Below, piece after piece: positions 20,239 through 28,915 of a stretch of DNA of 64,000 nt. Below the pieces are notes generated by a model. It searched no databases, was not told the origin of the DNA, and saw only the letters and a program-made list of their open reading frames with translations. Within the stretch, counting starts at the first letter, position 1. Each line of letters starts with the position of its first letter. The position numbers were made by a program, and so were the translations under genes. This DNA is from Thermococcus sp. SY098. GTDB lineage: Archaea > Methanobacteriota_B > Thermococci > Thermococcales > Thermococcaceae. The stretch spans positions 304,760-368,759 of the forward strand of contig NZ_CP141821.1 in assembly GCF_035621495.1 (NCBI RefSeq), given 5' to 3'.

Positions 20239-22902
20239 TCAAGCAAAGAACAAAATTACAGCATCTCTCACAACTGCCGTTTCCACTTCTTCTCCCTCGC
20301 TGAACACAGCTTTTCTAAGCACTATGTCGTCCTTGCTGAGCTCAATCTTCTGTCCCTCGATTTCAAACTCCACTTTTCCGCTTTCTTTGATATCTTTTGC
20401 AACTGCATCAGCATTCTGCTTGAGGTATGCAACAATCTTTGGAACGAGCTTTCCATATCTCGGCCCCACTGTCCTAAAGTTGGGTTTGATTTCAATGATT
20501 CTTTCCTCAAGCTCAGGCTCGCCCTTTATGATTTCAAGCTTCTCAATATTCATCGTTCCAGCAATGTCTTTCTCTATGAGCTTGAGCATTTCATAGCTGT
20601 CTACTGCATAAATTGCCACATGCTTAAGCTTTGCATTCAAAGCCAAGCCGTGGGAGTTCTTGTATCTCCTCATCGCACCAACAATTTCCCTCGCAAGCTC
20701 TCCGAGCTTTTCAGCTTCCTCATCAATCCTTGCCTCATTGTAAGCGGGCCACTCCAAGAGGTGGATGCTCTTTGCCCCCACTTTATCCTTAAAGACCTCC
20801 TGATAGAGCTCTTCTGTTATATGTGGTACAAATGGTGCGAGCAGTAGGAGGATATTGTAGAGCAACTCATACAATGCCACTCTTGCCTTAAGCTTGCTCT
20901 CTTCGTCATCTCCATAAAGCCTGTGCTTAATCATTTCAAGGTAGTCATCTGCGACCTCGTGCCATATGAACGTCATAAGCTCCCTTGTGAGCAGGTTGAA
21001 GCGGTAGATTTCCATCTCGTTTGTTGCGAACTTGATTAGGCGGTGAAGCCTTGAGAGTATCCACTTGTCAAGAGGCTCGAGCTTGATGTCCTTGCTTGCA
21101 TTGTAGTCCAGATCCTTGATGTGTCTCTCTGCAAAGCGGAAGATGTTCCAGAGCTTTTGGAGAAAGCGGAAGTTGTAATCCACAGTTTCCCACTTGAACG
21201 GATGATCTTCTCCCGGTGGGGCTAATGCTGTCCAAAGTCTTAGAGCATCGGCACCATATTTTGGAATCACTTCCTCTGGTGAAACAACGTTCCCATAGCT
21301 CTTGCTCATCTTTCTGCCATCTGGTCCAGCCACCATTCCGTTGATTAAGATGTCATGCCACGGTTTTTGTCCAGTGAGAATGTAAGTTCTGAAGATTGTG
21401 TAGAATGCCCATGTTCTGATGATGTCTGTTCCCTGAGGTCTTAGAGCTGTTGGGAAGTTATGTTTGAACCACTTCTCATCTTTAGTCCACTTTGTTATGA
21501 CGAGTGGGGTTATAGATGAATCAATCCAGCAGTCCAAGACGTCCCTGACTCCTTCTAAGTTGGTCGAGCCGCACTTTGGACACTTCTCTACAGGCGGCTT
21601 GTCAAATCTTGGGTCAACTGGTAAGTCTTCCTCTCTTGCCGGGATTATTTCGCCACAGTCCTTACACACCCAGAATGGAATTGGAGTTCCAAACACCCTC
21701 TGTCTGCTGATAACCCAGTCCCAGTCCATGCTTTCCGCCCAGTCCTTGAGCCTTAGGAACATATCCTCTGGGAACCACCTTATCTGCCCCGCAACTTCCA
21801 CAAGTTCCTCCGTGAACTCCTTCACCTTAATGAACCACTGCTTCTTGGGTAATAACTCAATTGGAGCCATACATGAGCTTCTCTCTGTGTGCCTCAAAAC
21901 GCGGTGCCTTATCTTCTCCTTCTTGTAGAGCAAGCCCATCTCTTCCAAGTCCTTTGCAATTGCTTCCCTTGCTTCCTCTGTCTTCATGCCCTTGTATTTA
22001 CCGGCTACTTCTGTCATCCTTCCATATTCGTCAATCGCAATAATCACCGGCAAGTTGTAGCGCTTCTGCCACACTATGTCCTGCTCATCACCGTAAGTAC
22101 AATTATAAACGGCTCCGGTTCCAAAGCTTGGATCAACATCCTCATCAGCCAAGATTGGAACCTCTCTCTCAAAGATTGGGAGTTTTACCTTCTTACCGAC
22201 TAAATCTTTATACCTTTCATCTTCTGGGTGTACAAATACAGCTACACAAGCTGGCATAAGCTCTGGTCTTGTTGTTGCTATTGGAATGTAGCCGTTCCCA
22301 TCAGCCAGTGGAAGCTTTATGTAGTAAAGGAAGCCGTCCTCTTCCACGTAACCTACTTCCGCTTTTGCCAGGGAAGTCCTACAGTTTGGACACCAGAACA
22401 CAGGGTGCTCTGCTTGATAAAGCAGACCTTTCTTGTAGAACTCAAGCAGAGATTTCTGCACTAAAGCCTTGTATTCGTCATCCATAGTATGATACTCCAA
22501 GTCCCAATCGGCAGAGTAACCAATCCTGATAAACTGATTTCTCATTGCCTCAATAGCCTGCCAAGTCCACTCGATGCACTTCTGCAGAAACTTCTCTGGC
22601 TCGTCCTTGCTTATGCCGAACTCCTTCTCCACCTTGAGCTCCGTTGGGAGTCCATGGTTATCAAAACCCTGTGGGAAAAGAACGTTGTAGCCCCTCATTC
22701 TCTTATATCTCGCCACAATATCAATCCATGTATGGCTTAATACGTGACCTAAGTGAAGTGTTCCGCTTGTGAATGGCGGTGGTGTATCAATTGCATATGG
22801 AGGCTTTTTCTCATCAAGCTCATACTTGTAAATCTTTTCATCCAACCAGAACTTCTGCCACTTGGTTTCAACTTCTTCGGGATTATAATTCTTCGGCAGC
22901 AT
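20239..22902 (-). CDS. valS: Valyl-tRNA synthetase
   Basis: Class I aminoacyl-tRNA synthetase of 887 residues. HLGH lies in the N-terminal Rossmann fold (TSGTLHLGHVLSHT) and KMSKS in GRKMSKSYGNVVSP. Zinc knuckles CPNC and CKDC...CPKC surround the editing (CP1) domain, which contains TTRPELM. The helical anticodon-binding domain follows (~600-800). GGGAGGTTGATAAC precedes ATG 22902. It is complete. The 13-base gap to Trm10 is convergent. Confidence 0.97.
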   Translation of the reverse strand: MLPKNYNPEEVETKWQKFWLDEKIYKYELDEKKPPYAIDTPPPFTSGTLHLGHVLSHTWIDIVARYKRMRGYNVLFPQGFDNHGLPTELKVEKEFGISKDEPEKFLQKCIEWTWQAIEAMRNQFIRIGYSADWDLEYHTMDDEYKALVQKSLLEFYKKGLLYQAEHPVFWCPNCRTSLAKAEVGYVEEDGFLYYIKLPLADGNGYIPIATTRPELMPACVAVFVHPEDERYKDLVGKKVKLPIFEREVPILADEDVDPSFGTGAVYNCTYGDEQDIVWQKRYNLPVIIAIDEYGRMTEVAGKYKGMKTEEAREAIAKDLEEMGLLYKKEKIRHRVLRHTERSSCMAPIELLPKKQWFIKVKEFTEELVEVAGQIRWFPEDMFLRLKDWAESMDWDWVISRQRVFGTPIPFWVCKDCGEIIPAREEDLPVDPRFDKPPVEKCPKCGSTNLEGVRDVLDCWIDSSITPLVITKWTKDEKWFKHNFPTALRPQGTDIIRTWAFYTIFRTYILTGQKPWHDILINGMVAGPDGRKMSKSYGNVVSPEEVIPKYGADALRLWTALAPPGEDHPFKWETVDYNFRFLQKLWNIFRFAERHIKDLDYNASKDIKLEPLDKWILSRLHRLIKFATNEMEIYRFNLLTRELMTFIWHEVADDYLEMIKHRLYGDDEESKLKARVALYELLYNILLLLAPFVPHITEELYQEVFKDKVGAKSIHLLEWPAYNEARIDEEAEKLGELAREIVGAMRRYKNSHGLALNAKLKHVAIYAVDSYEMLKLIEKDIAGTMNIEKLEIIKGEPELEERIIEIKPNFRTVGPRYGKLVPKIVAYLKQNADAVAKDIKESGKVEFEIEGQKIELSKDDIVLRKAVFSEGEEVETAVVRDAVILFFA

Positions 22903-23009
22903 GTTATCAACCTCCCGAGCCTATATGGTGTGTTTGTTTAAAAACCTTAATCTCCCCTCTTAAGCTGAGGAGTTCCTCTGAAGAAAAGCGCTCTGAGATT
23001 CTAAAACCC

Positions 23010-23090
23010 GTTGGATGGTGCCAACTAATGCTGTTCTTTTCAAAGATACTAAAAGTTTCAAAGAGTCTTCCGATGGACGATAGGCACCAC
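23010..23090. repeat. Inverted repeat in the valS leader region
   Basis: The 222-base gap between valS and the methyltransferase holds an inverted repeat: TGGTGCC (about 23015-23021) and GGCACCA (about 23082-23088), about 60 bases apart, with a smaller hairpin GTTGG-ATGGTG-CCAAC inside the left arm. I could not fit it to C/D or H/ACA box rules. It may be part of a 5' leader on the minus strand or an unrelated structured RNA. Confidence 0.3.
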
Positions 23091-23124
23091 CAAAGAATAA
23101 AGATGAACTCGAAGTTTAAAAAGT

Positions 23125-23880
23125 TTAAGGTGCAACTCCAACGAGCCAGAATCTGTATGCATTCTTCCCCAAGTTTCTCTTCATGTCCCCATAAATTTTC
23201 ACTTCACTAAAGTACTTTTCCGCCAAAAGACGAATCTCTCTTGGGGTATAGGCATTAAGAACCTCGTGAACGTGGAAAGCTCTAATAGTGCCGTTAGGCT
23301 TTAAAATTTGAACTAAATATTTCAAATGGAGCCTTTGGGTTGCACTTTCAATTTCCTTCCAGCTTGTTGTTATTACTGTTTCATCTCCGTTCTTCTCTTT
23401 CCATATAGTCGGAGCTCTATCAAACTGTAAAAAACACAGATTAGACCAGTCCGCAACAAATACTCCTCCCGGCTTTAATGCTTTAATTGCGGAATTAAAT
23501 AATTGTTTAATTGCATTTTCATCGAAGTACATGATGCTTGAAAAGAACATCGTCACTGCATCGAATTCATTTTCAAAGTTTAGTTTGGTGGCATCTCCTT
23601 GAATGAAATCAATCTTTAATCCAGCCTGCCGAGCTTTTCTCCTCGCAACTCTTAGCATCTCTTCATGCAAATCTAAGCCAACAACCTTGTAACCTCTTCT
23701 TGCCAGCTCAACCGTTGGAATTCCAGTCCCGCAGGCTAAGTCAAGAATCTTGTTGATTTCTCTTTTTGCATCGTTCTTGAAAATTTCCTCAACGAAGTCT
23801 ATCTCCTCCCCAACCCGCTCTGCCCTGCGTCGGTAAATCGCATCGTAGTATTCAGCTAAAACGGTGTAGAGCTCATGCAT
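23125..23880 (-). CDS. Class I SAM-dependent methyltransferase
   Basis: 251 residues. The SAM-binding motifs are ILDLACGTGIPTVELARRGYKVVGLDLHEEML (motif I and the acidic motif II) and QGDATKLNFENEFDAVTMFF, followed by ALKPGGVFVADWSN. The layout is the small-molecule or generic methyltransferase type; the acceptor cannot be told. GGTGATCCT precedes ATG 23880. It ends 222 bases upstream of valS. Confidence 0.87.
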   Translation of the reverse strand: MHELYTVLAEYYDAIYRRRAERVGEEIDFVEEIFKNDAKREINKILDLACGTGIPTVELARRGYKVVGLDLHEEMLRVARRKARQAGLKIDFIQGDATKLNFENEFDAVTMFFSSIMYFDENAIKQLFNSAIKALKPGGVFVADWSNLCFLQFDRAPTIWKEKNGDETVITTSWKEIESATQRLHLKYLVQILKPNGTIRAFHVHEVLNAYTPREIRLLAEKYFSEVKIYGDMKRNLGKNAYRFWLVGVAP

Positions 23881-23929
23881 AGGATCACCATAATTAAGTT
23901 CAGATTTATATTAAATTTGAAATTTTTGG

Positions 23930-24139
23930 TTATATTGATCTTTTGCTTTTCTCAAGACCGTAGAGGTAGAGCGAGACTGGAACTGTGTTTGCATCGAGTT
24001 CGTCTTTTGAAAGGTAGAGCACGGGGAAGGGGTAGTGCCTCCTTTCCATACCTGACTTCTATCCCGAAGAATCCCTTCCTTCCCTTTATCACGTTTTTCC
24101 CAAGGTAAACTGTCAGTGCTGTTGTTATTAGTGGACTGT
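23930..24139 (-). pseudogene. Degraded C-terminal gene fragment, frameshifted
   Basis: Minus-strand frame from about 24139 reads SPLITTALTVYLGKNVIKG, continuing to GFFGIEVRYGKE. A one-base shift near 24045 then continues the same kind of protein (YPFPVLYLSKDELDANTVPV, SLYLYGLEKSKRSI) to a TAA at 23930. Upstream there is an in-frame stop, and a minus-strand TATA (GTTTATAAAAG, near 24208) with an ATG at 24172 lies in yet another frame. I do not recognise the family. It is the only protein-like content of the 369-base gap 23881-24249. Confidence 0.5.
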
Positions 24140-24249
24140 TTTATATTAAGTTTTGTGAAAGTCTGCTTTCATTAAATGGCAGAGTTGTGAAAACGCACTT
24201 TTATAAACGGTAAACTAAAAGGATTGTAACTCTGAGAACCAAGGAACAC

Positions 24250-25155
24250 TCAGAGGTTCCTAAAAACCTCTTCGGCTTTCTCGAACTTCTCCTCCCTTAT
24301 GTAGTTAAGGGCCAAGTAATAGAGGCCGAGCATGTACACGTCCTCTGGCCCCGGATCATCAAGCTCTGCTATGCTCTTAATCTTCTTCTCCAAATCTTTT
24401 ACAGTATTGCTTACGGCATCCTCGCTGTAGTTGAGAAGCTTCAGTGCTTGGAACATCGCCAATATGTCCACAGTTAGAGAATCTCCACCCTCACTCCCCT
24501 TTTGGACATCTTTTCCCTTCTGAAGAGCCTTCGGACGTTTTACTTTCTTTTTTGCGCCGGCAAACTCCTTGAGGAACTGGATGAGTTCCTTGTATGCGGG
24601 GTGCTTCCGGATCCCCTCGCTTGGATCTCTTATTCTTCCGCTTGCTAGATCGTCGTATACGTCCAGAAATTTCTTTGTGATTTCATACGATTTTTTTAAC
24701 GCGTAAACGATGTCCTCCTTTGGCAGGATAATATCATATTTCTTATAAAATTCGTGCTTAATACCCTCAGCGAGTTTGTCGATCTTTTCTTCATCCTCAA
24801 ATATCTCCTCCGGTGGCGGTATGATATACGCATCGCCTTCCGGATATTTCTTTATGAACCATGTAAGCTTCTTTTCGTCTAGTTCACCTTCAAACGCATG
24901 TATTTTCTTCTTTGCAACCCGTATTAACGCCCTTCCCGTAACATGTTCAGCGTAAACGTCATCTGCAAATGATTTGAACGCGTCCTTATCTCTGTGCCTG
25001 TATGTAATTGCGAGCGTTGCAAGCCCGATTGTAGCCCTGAGGAGTGAGAGCTTTTTATGGTATTCACGGAACTTCCAGGGTGTGGGGTCCCCTTCCAGCA
25101 CCAGTTTAACGCCTCTGCTTTCACCGTCTTTTGTTTTTTCCTCTATTTCGGACAC
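24250..25155 (-). CDS. Unknown helical accessory protein
   Basis: 301 residues, charged, mostly helical, no family recognised. The C-terminal ~45 residues (YMLGLYYLALNYIREEKFEKAEEVFRNL) look like a tetratricopeptide-type helical pair. The middle holds a low-complexity basic stretch (GAKKKVKRPKALQKGKDVQKG). Start GTG 25155 lies inside the upstream gene's 3' end (35-base overlap in a different frame), so translation is probably coupled. It neighbours the DUF234 ATPases in a patch that lacks housekeeping genes. A short inverted repeat CTCTGAG/CTCAGAG flanks its stop codon (24230-24255). Confidence 0.6.
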   Translation of the reverse strand: MSEIEEKTKDGESRGVKLVLEGDPTPWKFREYHKKLSLLRATIGLATLAITYRHRDKDAFKSFADDVYAEHVTGRALIRVAKKKIHAFEGELDEKKLTWFIKKYPEGDAYIIPPPEEIFEDEEKIDKLAEGIKHEFYKKYDIILPKEDIVYALKKSYEITKKFLDVYDDLASGRIRDPSEGIRKHPAYKELIQFLKEFAGAKKKVKRPKALQKGKDVQKGSEGGDSLTVDILAMFQALKLLNYSEDAVSNTVKDLEKKIKSIAELDDPGPEDVYMLGLYYLALNYIREEKFEKAEEVFRNL

Positions 25156-25366
25156 CCAGTAGTGTGTGTGTTATGTGCCGATCGACATCGTCAGGCAAGT
25201 CCAGATCCTGCCGTATCGCCCAGGAAATACCATCCGTAATTTTCCCCGCTTCCCGTTCGGGCTCCTCTACAAAGACGTACTCTGCTTCCCACTCCTTTAC
25301 CGGTCCGAATAATCCTTTCTTCTCCCTTATCTTTATCTTCTTCGGCTCTTTCTTCATCAGCAGCAT
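25121..25366 (-). CDS. Unknown small basic protein
   Basis: About 81 residues, rich in Lys/Glu, with KEWEAEYVFVEEPEREAGK followed by ISWAIRQDLDLPDDVDRHI and a basic C terminus (GVRNRGKNKRR). No family recognised. ATG 25366 follows AGGTGGTAAGAAG; a GTG at 25390 is less well placed. An AT-rich TATA candidate (25402-25414) gives this gene and the overlapping downstream gene their own promoter, separate from the ATPase genes 67 bases upstream. Confidence 0.55.
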   Translation of the reverse strand: MLLMKKEPKKIKIREKKGLFGPVKEWEAEYVFVEEPEREAGKITDGISWAIRQDLDLPDDVDRHITHTLLGVRNRGKNKRR

Positions 25367-25432
25367 CTTCTTACCACCTGTTCTCTTCACTTATTCAACT
25401 CAAAAATATAAAAATCTTACCTTAACGTTCAG

Positions 25433-26800
25433 TCAGCTTTCTTCAAAGTCCTCTAAATCCCAAACCTGCCAGCCCTCAGCCTTAAGCCCTTCCTTCCCCT
25501 CAACGCCTTTGACAACGAGACCGTAGCCCTTCTCCCAATCATCGAGACCAGTAAGCTGAGCTTTCCTCTCCAAATCCCTTAAAATTCTCCTCGCCTCCCT
25601 CTCGCTCAGGTTTTTCCACTTGACCTCAATGAAGAGAGCCTTCTTCTCCCGCTCGTTCAACGCTAAGAGGTCAATCTCCTCACCTTTATGCCACCACTTT
25701 CCAATCCTTGTGAACCTGAAGGGTAGCCTTCCAGTTTTGTTAAGCTCAATCAGAAACTGCTTAGCTATCTCCTCGAAAACGAATCCAATGTATTCGTTAA
25801 ACCTGAGCTTGATATCCTCCACAACATCAAAACCCATCTCAATTTCGCTTTTCCTCGGATAGATGAAGCGGAACCAGAAGTTGAAGAGCTTATCGTTTAT
25901 TTTGTAGATGCTCCTCCCCCTCCCCACGATGGGCTTTTCCTCTCCAACGTATCCCATCTCCTCAAGAACGTTGAGGTACTTGCCGAGCGAGTTAAGGTCA
26001 ACTCTGGCCTTGTCCGCTATCTGGCCGAAGCGGTTGTAGCCAAGTGCTATCGCCCTCAGTATTGAGAAGTATCGCGAAACGTCCCTCAGCTCCTGCTTAA
26101 GCAAATATTTGGGTTCGTCGTAGTATTTTGCGCCCTTCGACAGCAGAAGAGCTCTTAGATTGTCCCAGAAGTCAAGCTCTGGATTGTAATCCGCCCAGTA
26201 CTGCGGGACGCCGCCGAAGACGGAGTAAACGTGAATCGCCTCCTCGGTGCTTAGGGGATGGAACTTCCTTATGTTGAAAAAGTTCATTTCCTCAACTTTC
26301 CACGCTCCGGTTCTTCTTCCATAAATGGGAGACTTTGCAGAAAGAATGCCCTCCATGAATGAAATCAGCGAACCGCAGAGTATCAGCATTATCCTCGTCT
26401 TCGAGAGGTGCATATCCCAGTACTTTTGAAGGACGCTGAGAAAGTCCTTTTGAGCTTTCGCTATGTACTGAACTTCATCTATCACTACAACGAGCCGTTC
26501 GGAGCTTTTTCCCGCAAGATAAGTGAAAAACGCCCTCCAGTTCTGGAGCGGGTTCTCCCTGAGGAAAGAATCGTTGAAATACTCAGCGAGCCTCTCGGAA
26601 AAGTCCTCAAGGATGGTTTCGCTCTCCTCGGCAAGCAGATAGACCCCATCAACCTCGGAAAGAAATTTCTGAAGGAGGTACGTCTTGCCTATTCTCCTCC
26701 GCCCGTAAAGGATTATCAGTTCGGGCCTTCCAGAGTGATATCTTTCACGCAGGAAGTCCAGCTCCGGCTTGCGGTCAATAAACTTACTCACGAGTATCAT
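25433..26800 (-). CDS. Archaeal AAA/STAND-like ATPase with DUF234 C-terminal domain (copy 1)
   Basis: 455 residues. Walker A is YGRRRIGKTYLL, Walker B is VVVIDEVQYI. The ATPase core is followed by a winged-helix-like segment (GQIADKARVDLNSLGKYLNVLEEMGYV). A C-terminal nuclease-like domain then carries EEIDLLALNEREKKALFIEVKWK, a D-(x)n-E-x-K arrangement like PD-(D/E)xK enzymes. ATG 26800 overlaps the stop of the upstream paralogue (ATGA), so both are translated from one message. Members of this family are common in Thermococcales and often lie in variable regions. Biological role unsettled. Confidence 0.85.
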   Translation of the reverse strand: MILVSKFIDRKPELDFLRERYHSGRPELIILYGRRRIGKTYLLQKFLSEVDGVYLLAEESETILEDFSERLAEYFNDSFLRENPLQNWRAFFTYLAGKSSERLVVVIDEVQYIAKAQKDFLSVLQKYWDMHLSKTRIMLILCGSLISFMEGILSAKSPIYGRRTGAWKVEEMNFFNIRKFHPLSTEEAIHVYSVFGGVPQYWADYNPELDFWDNLRALLLSKGAKYYDEPKYLLKQELRDVSRYFSILRAIALGYNRFGQIADKARVDLNSLGKYLNVLEEMGYVGEEKPIVGRGRSIYKINDKLFNFWFRFIYPRKSEIEMGFDVVEDIKLRFNEYIGFVFEEIAKQFLIELNKTGRLPFRFTRIGKWWHKGEEIDLLALNEREKKALFIEVKWKNLSEREARRILRDLERKAQLTGLDDWEKGYGLVVKGVEGKEGLKAEGWQVWDLEDFEES

Positions 26801-28185
26801 ACTTTAGAGTAAGTTTCTCTGTTTATAAAGATTTCGAAGTCTTTCAAGTCCCACACAAGCCGCTCTTTCCTCAACATCTCTTTTTCTTCCACCCTCTTAG
26901 CAATCAATCCGTAAACCTTTTCCCAGCCTTCCAAATTCACAAACTTGCTTTTCCTCTCCAACTCCTTCAAAATATTCTTAGCCTCCCTCTTTTTCAAGTT
27001 CTTCCACTTCACCTCCACAAATAAGGCTTTTTTCTCCCTCTCATTCAAAGCCACCAAATCAATCTCCTCGCTCTTATACCACCACTTCCCGATTTTGGTA
27101 AAGCGGAAAGGCAACTCTTTCCATTTATTTAGCTCAACTAAGAATTCCTTCGCTGTTCCTTCGAAAACCCAGCCAAGATAGCGGTTGAAGTTTTGTTCAA
27201 ATTTTTCTACGGCAACTTCTGGAATGCCAAGCTCAATCTCCTCCTTGAATGGGTAGACAAAGGTGTAGTAGAATGCAAAGTAGTTGTCTTTAATGAAGTA
27301 TCGGGAGTTCTTCCTTCTTTTCTTGGGCTTAACCGTTACCGGGAACTCCTTATCAACGATGTCAAGATTCATCAATATGCTTAGATATCGCGCCAGCTTG
27401 GAACCGTCTATCCCAGTTATGGTTTTGAGCTCGTTGAAAGACCTGTACCCATAACTGATGGCTTCAAGTATAGTATTGTAGGTGCTTAAATCCCTCAGCT
27501 CGTATCGGAGGAGATACTCGGCTTCATCGTAAAAGAATCCCCTATTAAAGAAACTTTCCTTTATGTTTTCCTCTGGTGACAGTGAGGCATCAAAGCGAAG
27601 GAGGTAGTCAGGAATTCCACCGACAGCACCGTAAACTTTGACAACATCCTCCATGTTATAGCTTGGAAAGAACTCCCTTACATGGAGAAACTTCATGGGC
27701 GGAACCTTGAGCGATAATGTCCTCCTTCCGTAGATGGGACTTCCATAGGAAGCCAGCTCCTTCATCATGGAAACACTTGAGCCACATAAGATAAGGCTCC
27801 CTTTTCTCTTGAAGTCCCAGTATTCTTGGAGGATGCCGAGTATTCGCGGGTAATTCTTAGCAAGTATCTGGAATTCGTCAAATATTACCACAGTGTCCTC
27901 TGGCAGTCTGTCAAAGAACTCCTCAAAGGACGTTATTGGATGTCTGAGTAGGGTTTCATCCTTTGTAAGCGAAAAGAGCTTTGAATTTAAAGACTTTAAG
28001 GTTTCAGAAACTTCCTCCTCTTTGCAGAGATGATAAAGGGTTCTAAACTCTCTGGATGCCTCTATAAGGAGCCTCGTTTTCCCAACTCTTCTCCGCCCAT
28101 AGACTATTACGAGGGCTCCCTTTCTAAAGGCGTTCCTGAGTATCCTGACTTCCTCCTGTCTGTCCACGAACTTTTGTGTAATCAT
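26797..28185 (-). CDS. Archaeal AAA/STAND-like ATPase with DUF234 C-terminal domain (copy 2)
   Basis: 462 residues from ATG 28185. Walker A VYGRRRVGKTRLL, Walker B TVVIFDEFQIL, a winged-helix-like part (NELKTITGIDGSKLARYLSILMNL), and the C-terminal EEIDLVALNEREKKALFVEVKWK. It is a clear paralogue of the next gene; the last ~110 residues are the most alike. The frame is open to 28287, but the family begins MITQKFVDRQEE. A TATA-like ATATATAAT ends at the start codon region with no ribosome binding site, suggesting a leaderless message. Confidence 0.84.
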   Translation of the reverse strand: MITQKFVDRQEEVRILRNAFRKGALVIVYGRRRVGKTRLLIEASREFRTLYHLCKEEEVSETLKSLNSKLFSLTKDETLLRHPITSFEEFFDRLPEDTVVIFDEFQILAKNYPRILGILQEYWDFKRKGSLILCGSSVSMMKELASYGSPIYGRRTLSLKVPPMKFLHVREFFPSYNMEDVVKVYGAVGGIPDYLLRFDASLSPEENIKESFFNRGFFYDEAEYLLRYELRDLSTYNTILEAISYGYRSFNELKTITGIDGSKLARYLSILMNLDIVDKEFPVTVKPKKRRKNSRYFIKDNYFAFYYTFVYPFKEEIELGIPEVAVEKFEQNFNRYLGWVFEGTAKEFLVELNKWKELPFRFTKIGKWWYKSEEIDLVALNEREKKALFVEVKWKNLKKREAKNILKELERKSKFVNLEGWEKVYGLIAKRVEEKEMLRKERLVWDLKDFEIFINRETYSKV

Positions 28186-28212
28186 GATTATATAATCGAG
28201 ATTATATATTTT
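28186..28212 (-). promoter_or_regulatory. ATPase operon promoter with a direct repeat
   Basis: The plus strand shows GATTATATA twice (28186-28194 and 28200-28208), a 14-base period. The repeat covers the presumed TATA element and the bases touching the ATG of the upstream ATPase. Such placement would suit a repressor, possibly the product itself; this is an inference. Confidence 0.4.
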
Positions 28213-28363
28213 AAAGGTTTTGATGATAAATACTACCATGTTTTGGAGCATCATGAAATCAAAAAGCGTGCAAACGGTTCTCGGCATGATTAAAAAACCG
28301 CTCTCAAGTAGCTAACCTAAAAGTTATTAACCCTCCTGCATAATGTTAAACGGTGGTGTAAAA

Positions 28364-28873
28364 ATGTCCCACGAAGAGCACAGGGCAAAAGCTCCCAAGA
28401 AGTTTAAATTTGCGGTTATAACGGTTAGCGACACTGCAAGTGCCGATAAAAGGGAAGATCTAAGCGGTTATTACATAATTGAAGAACTGAAGAAAGCGGG
28501 GAATGAAAACGTTTACTACAAGATTGTTCCTGATGAGAAACTTGCAATCCTCAAAGCGATGCTTGAGGCTCTTGAAAAAGCCGACGTGGTAATAACGACA
28601 GGGGGAACAGGAGTAACGAGGAGAGATGTCACAATTGAAGCGATAAGACCCCTCTTTGATAAAGAGCTCCCGGGTTTTGGTGAAATCTTCAGATTGAAAA
28701 GCTTTGAGGAAATTGGAACTGCTGCAGTGCTGACAAGGGCAACAGCCGGAATCATAAGGGACAAAGAAAGCAAAGTGGTCTTTTGCCTGCCGGGCAGCTT
28801 GAATGCCGTGAAAACTGGGGTTGAGATAATTAAGAGGGAGGCTTATCACATTCTAAAGCACGCAAGAGAATGA
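28364..28873 (+). CDS. moaB: Molybdenum/tungsten cofactor biosynthesis protein MoaB
   Basis: 169 residues of the MogA/MoaB fold. It has ITVSDTASADKREDLSG at the N terminus and the pterin-binding DVVITTGGTGVTRRDVTIEA loop, then LPGSLNAVKTG. It is thought to adenylylate molybdopterin before metal insertion. In Thermococcales the cofactor mainly serves tungsten enzymes. ATG 28364 follows GGTGGTG; a TATA-like AAAGTTATTAACC lies near 28320. moeA follows 42 bases later on the same strand. Confidence 0.93.
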   Translation: MSHEEHRAKAPKKFKFAVITVSDTASADKREDLSGYYIIEELKKAGNENVYYKIVPDEKLAILKAMLEALEKADVVITTGGTGVTRRDVTIEAIRPLFDKELPGFGEIFRLKSFEEIGTAAVLTRATAGIIRDKESKVVFCLPGSLNAVKTGVEIIKREAYHILKHARE

Positions 28874-28915
28874 TACAATTACACATTTACATAATTAAAT
28901 AATTCGGTGATTCAA

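Noticed and set aside
22773..23210. Plus-strand 145-residue frame across the valS start and upstream gap
   Set aside because: Composition is not protein-like, and it is antisense to valS and the methyltransferase gene.
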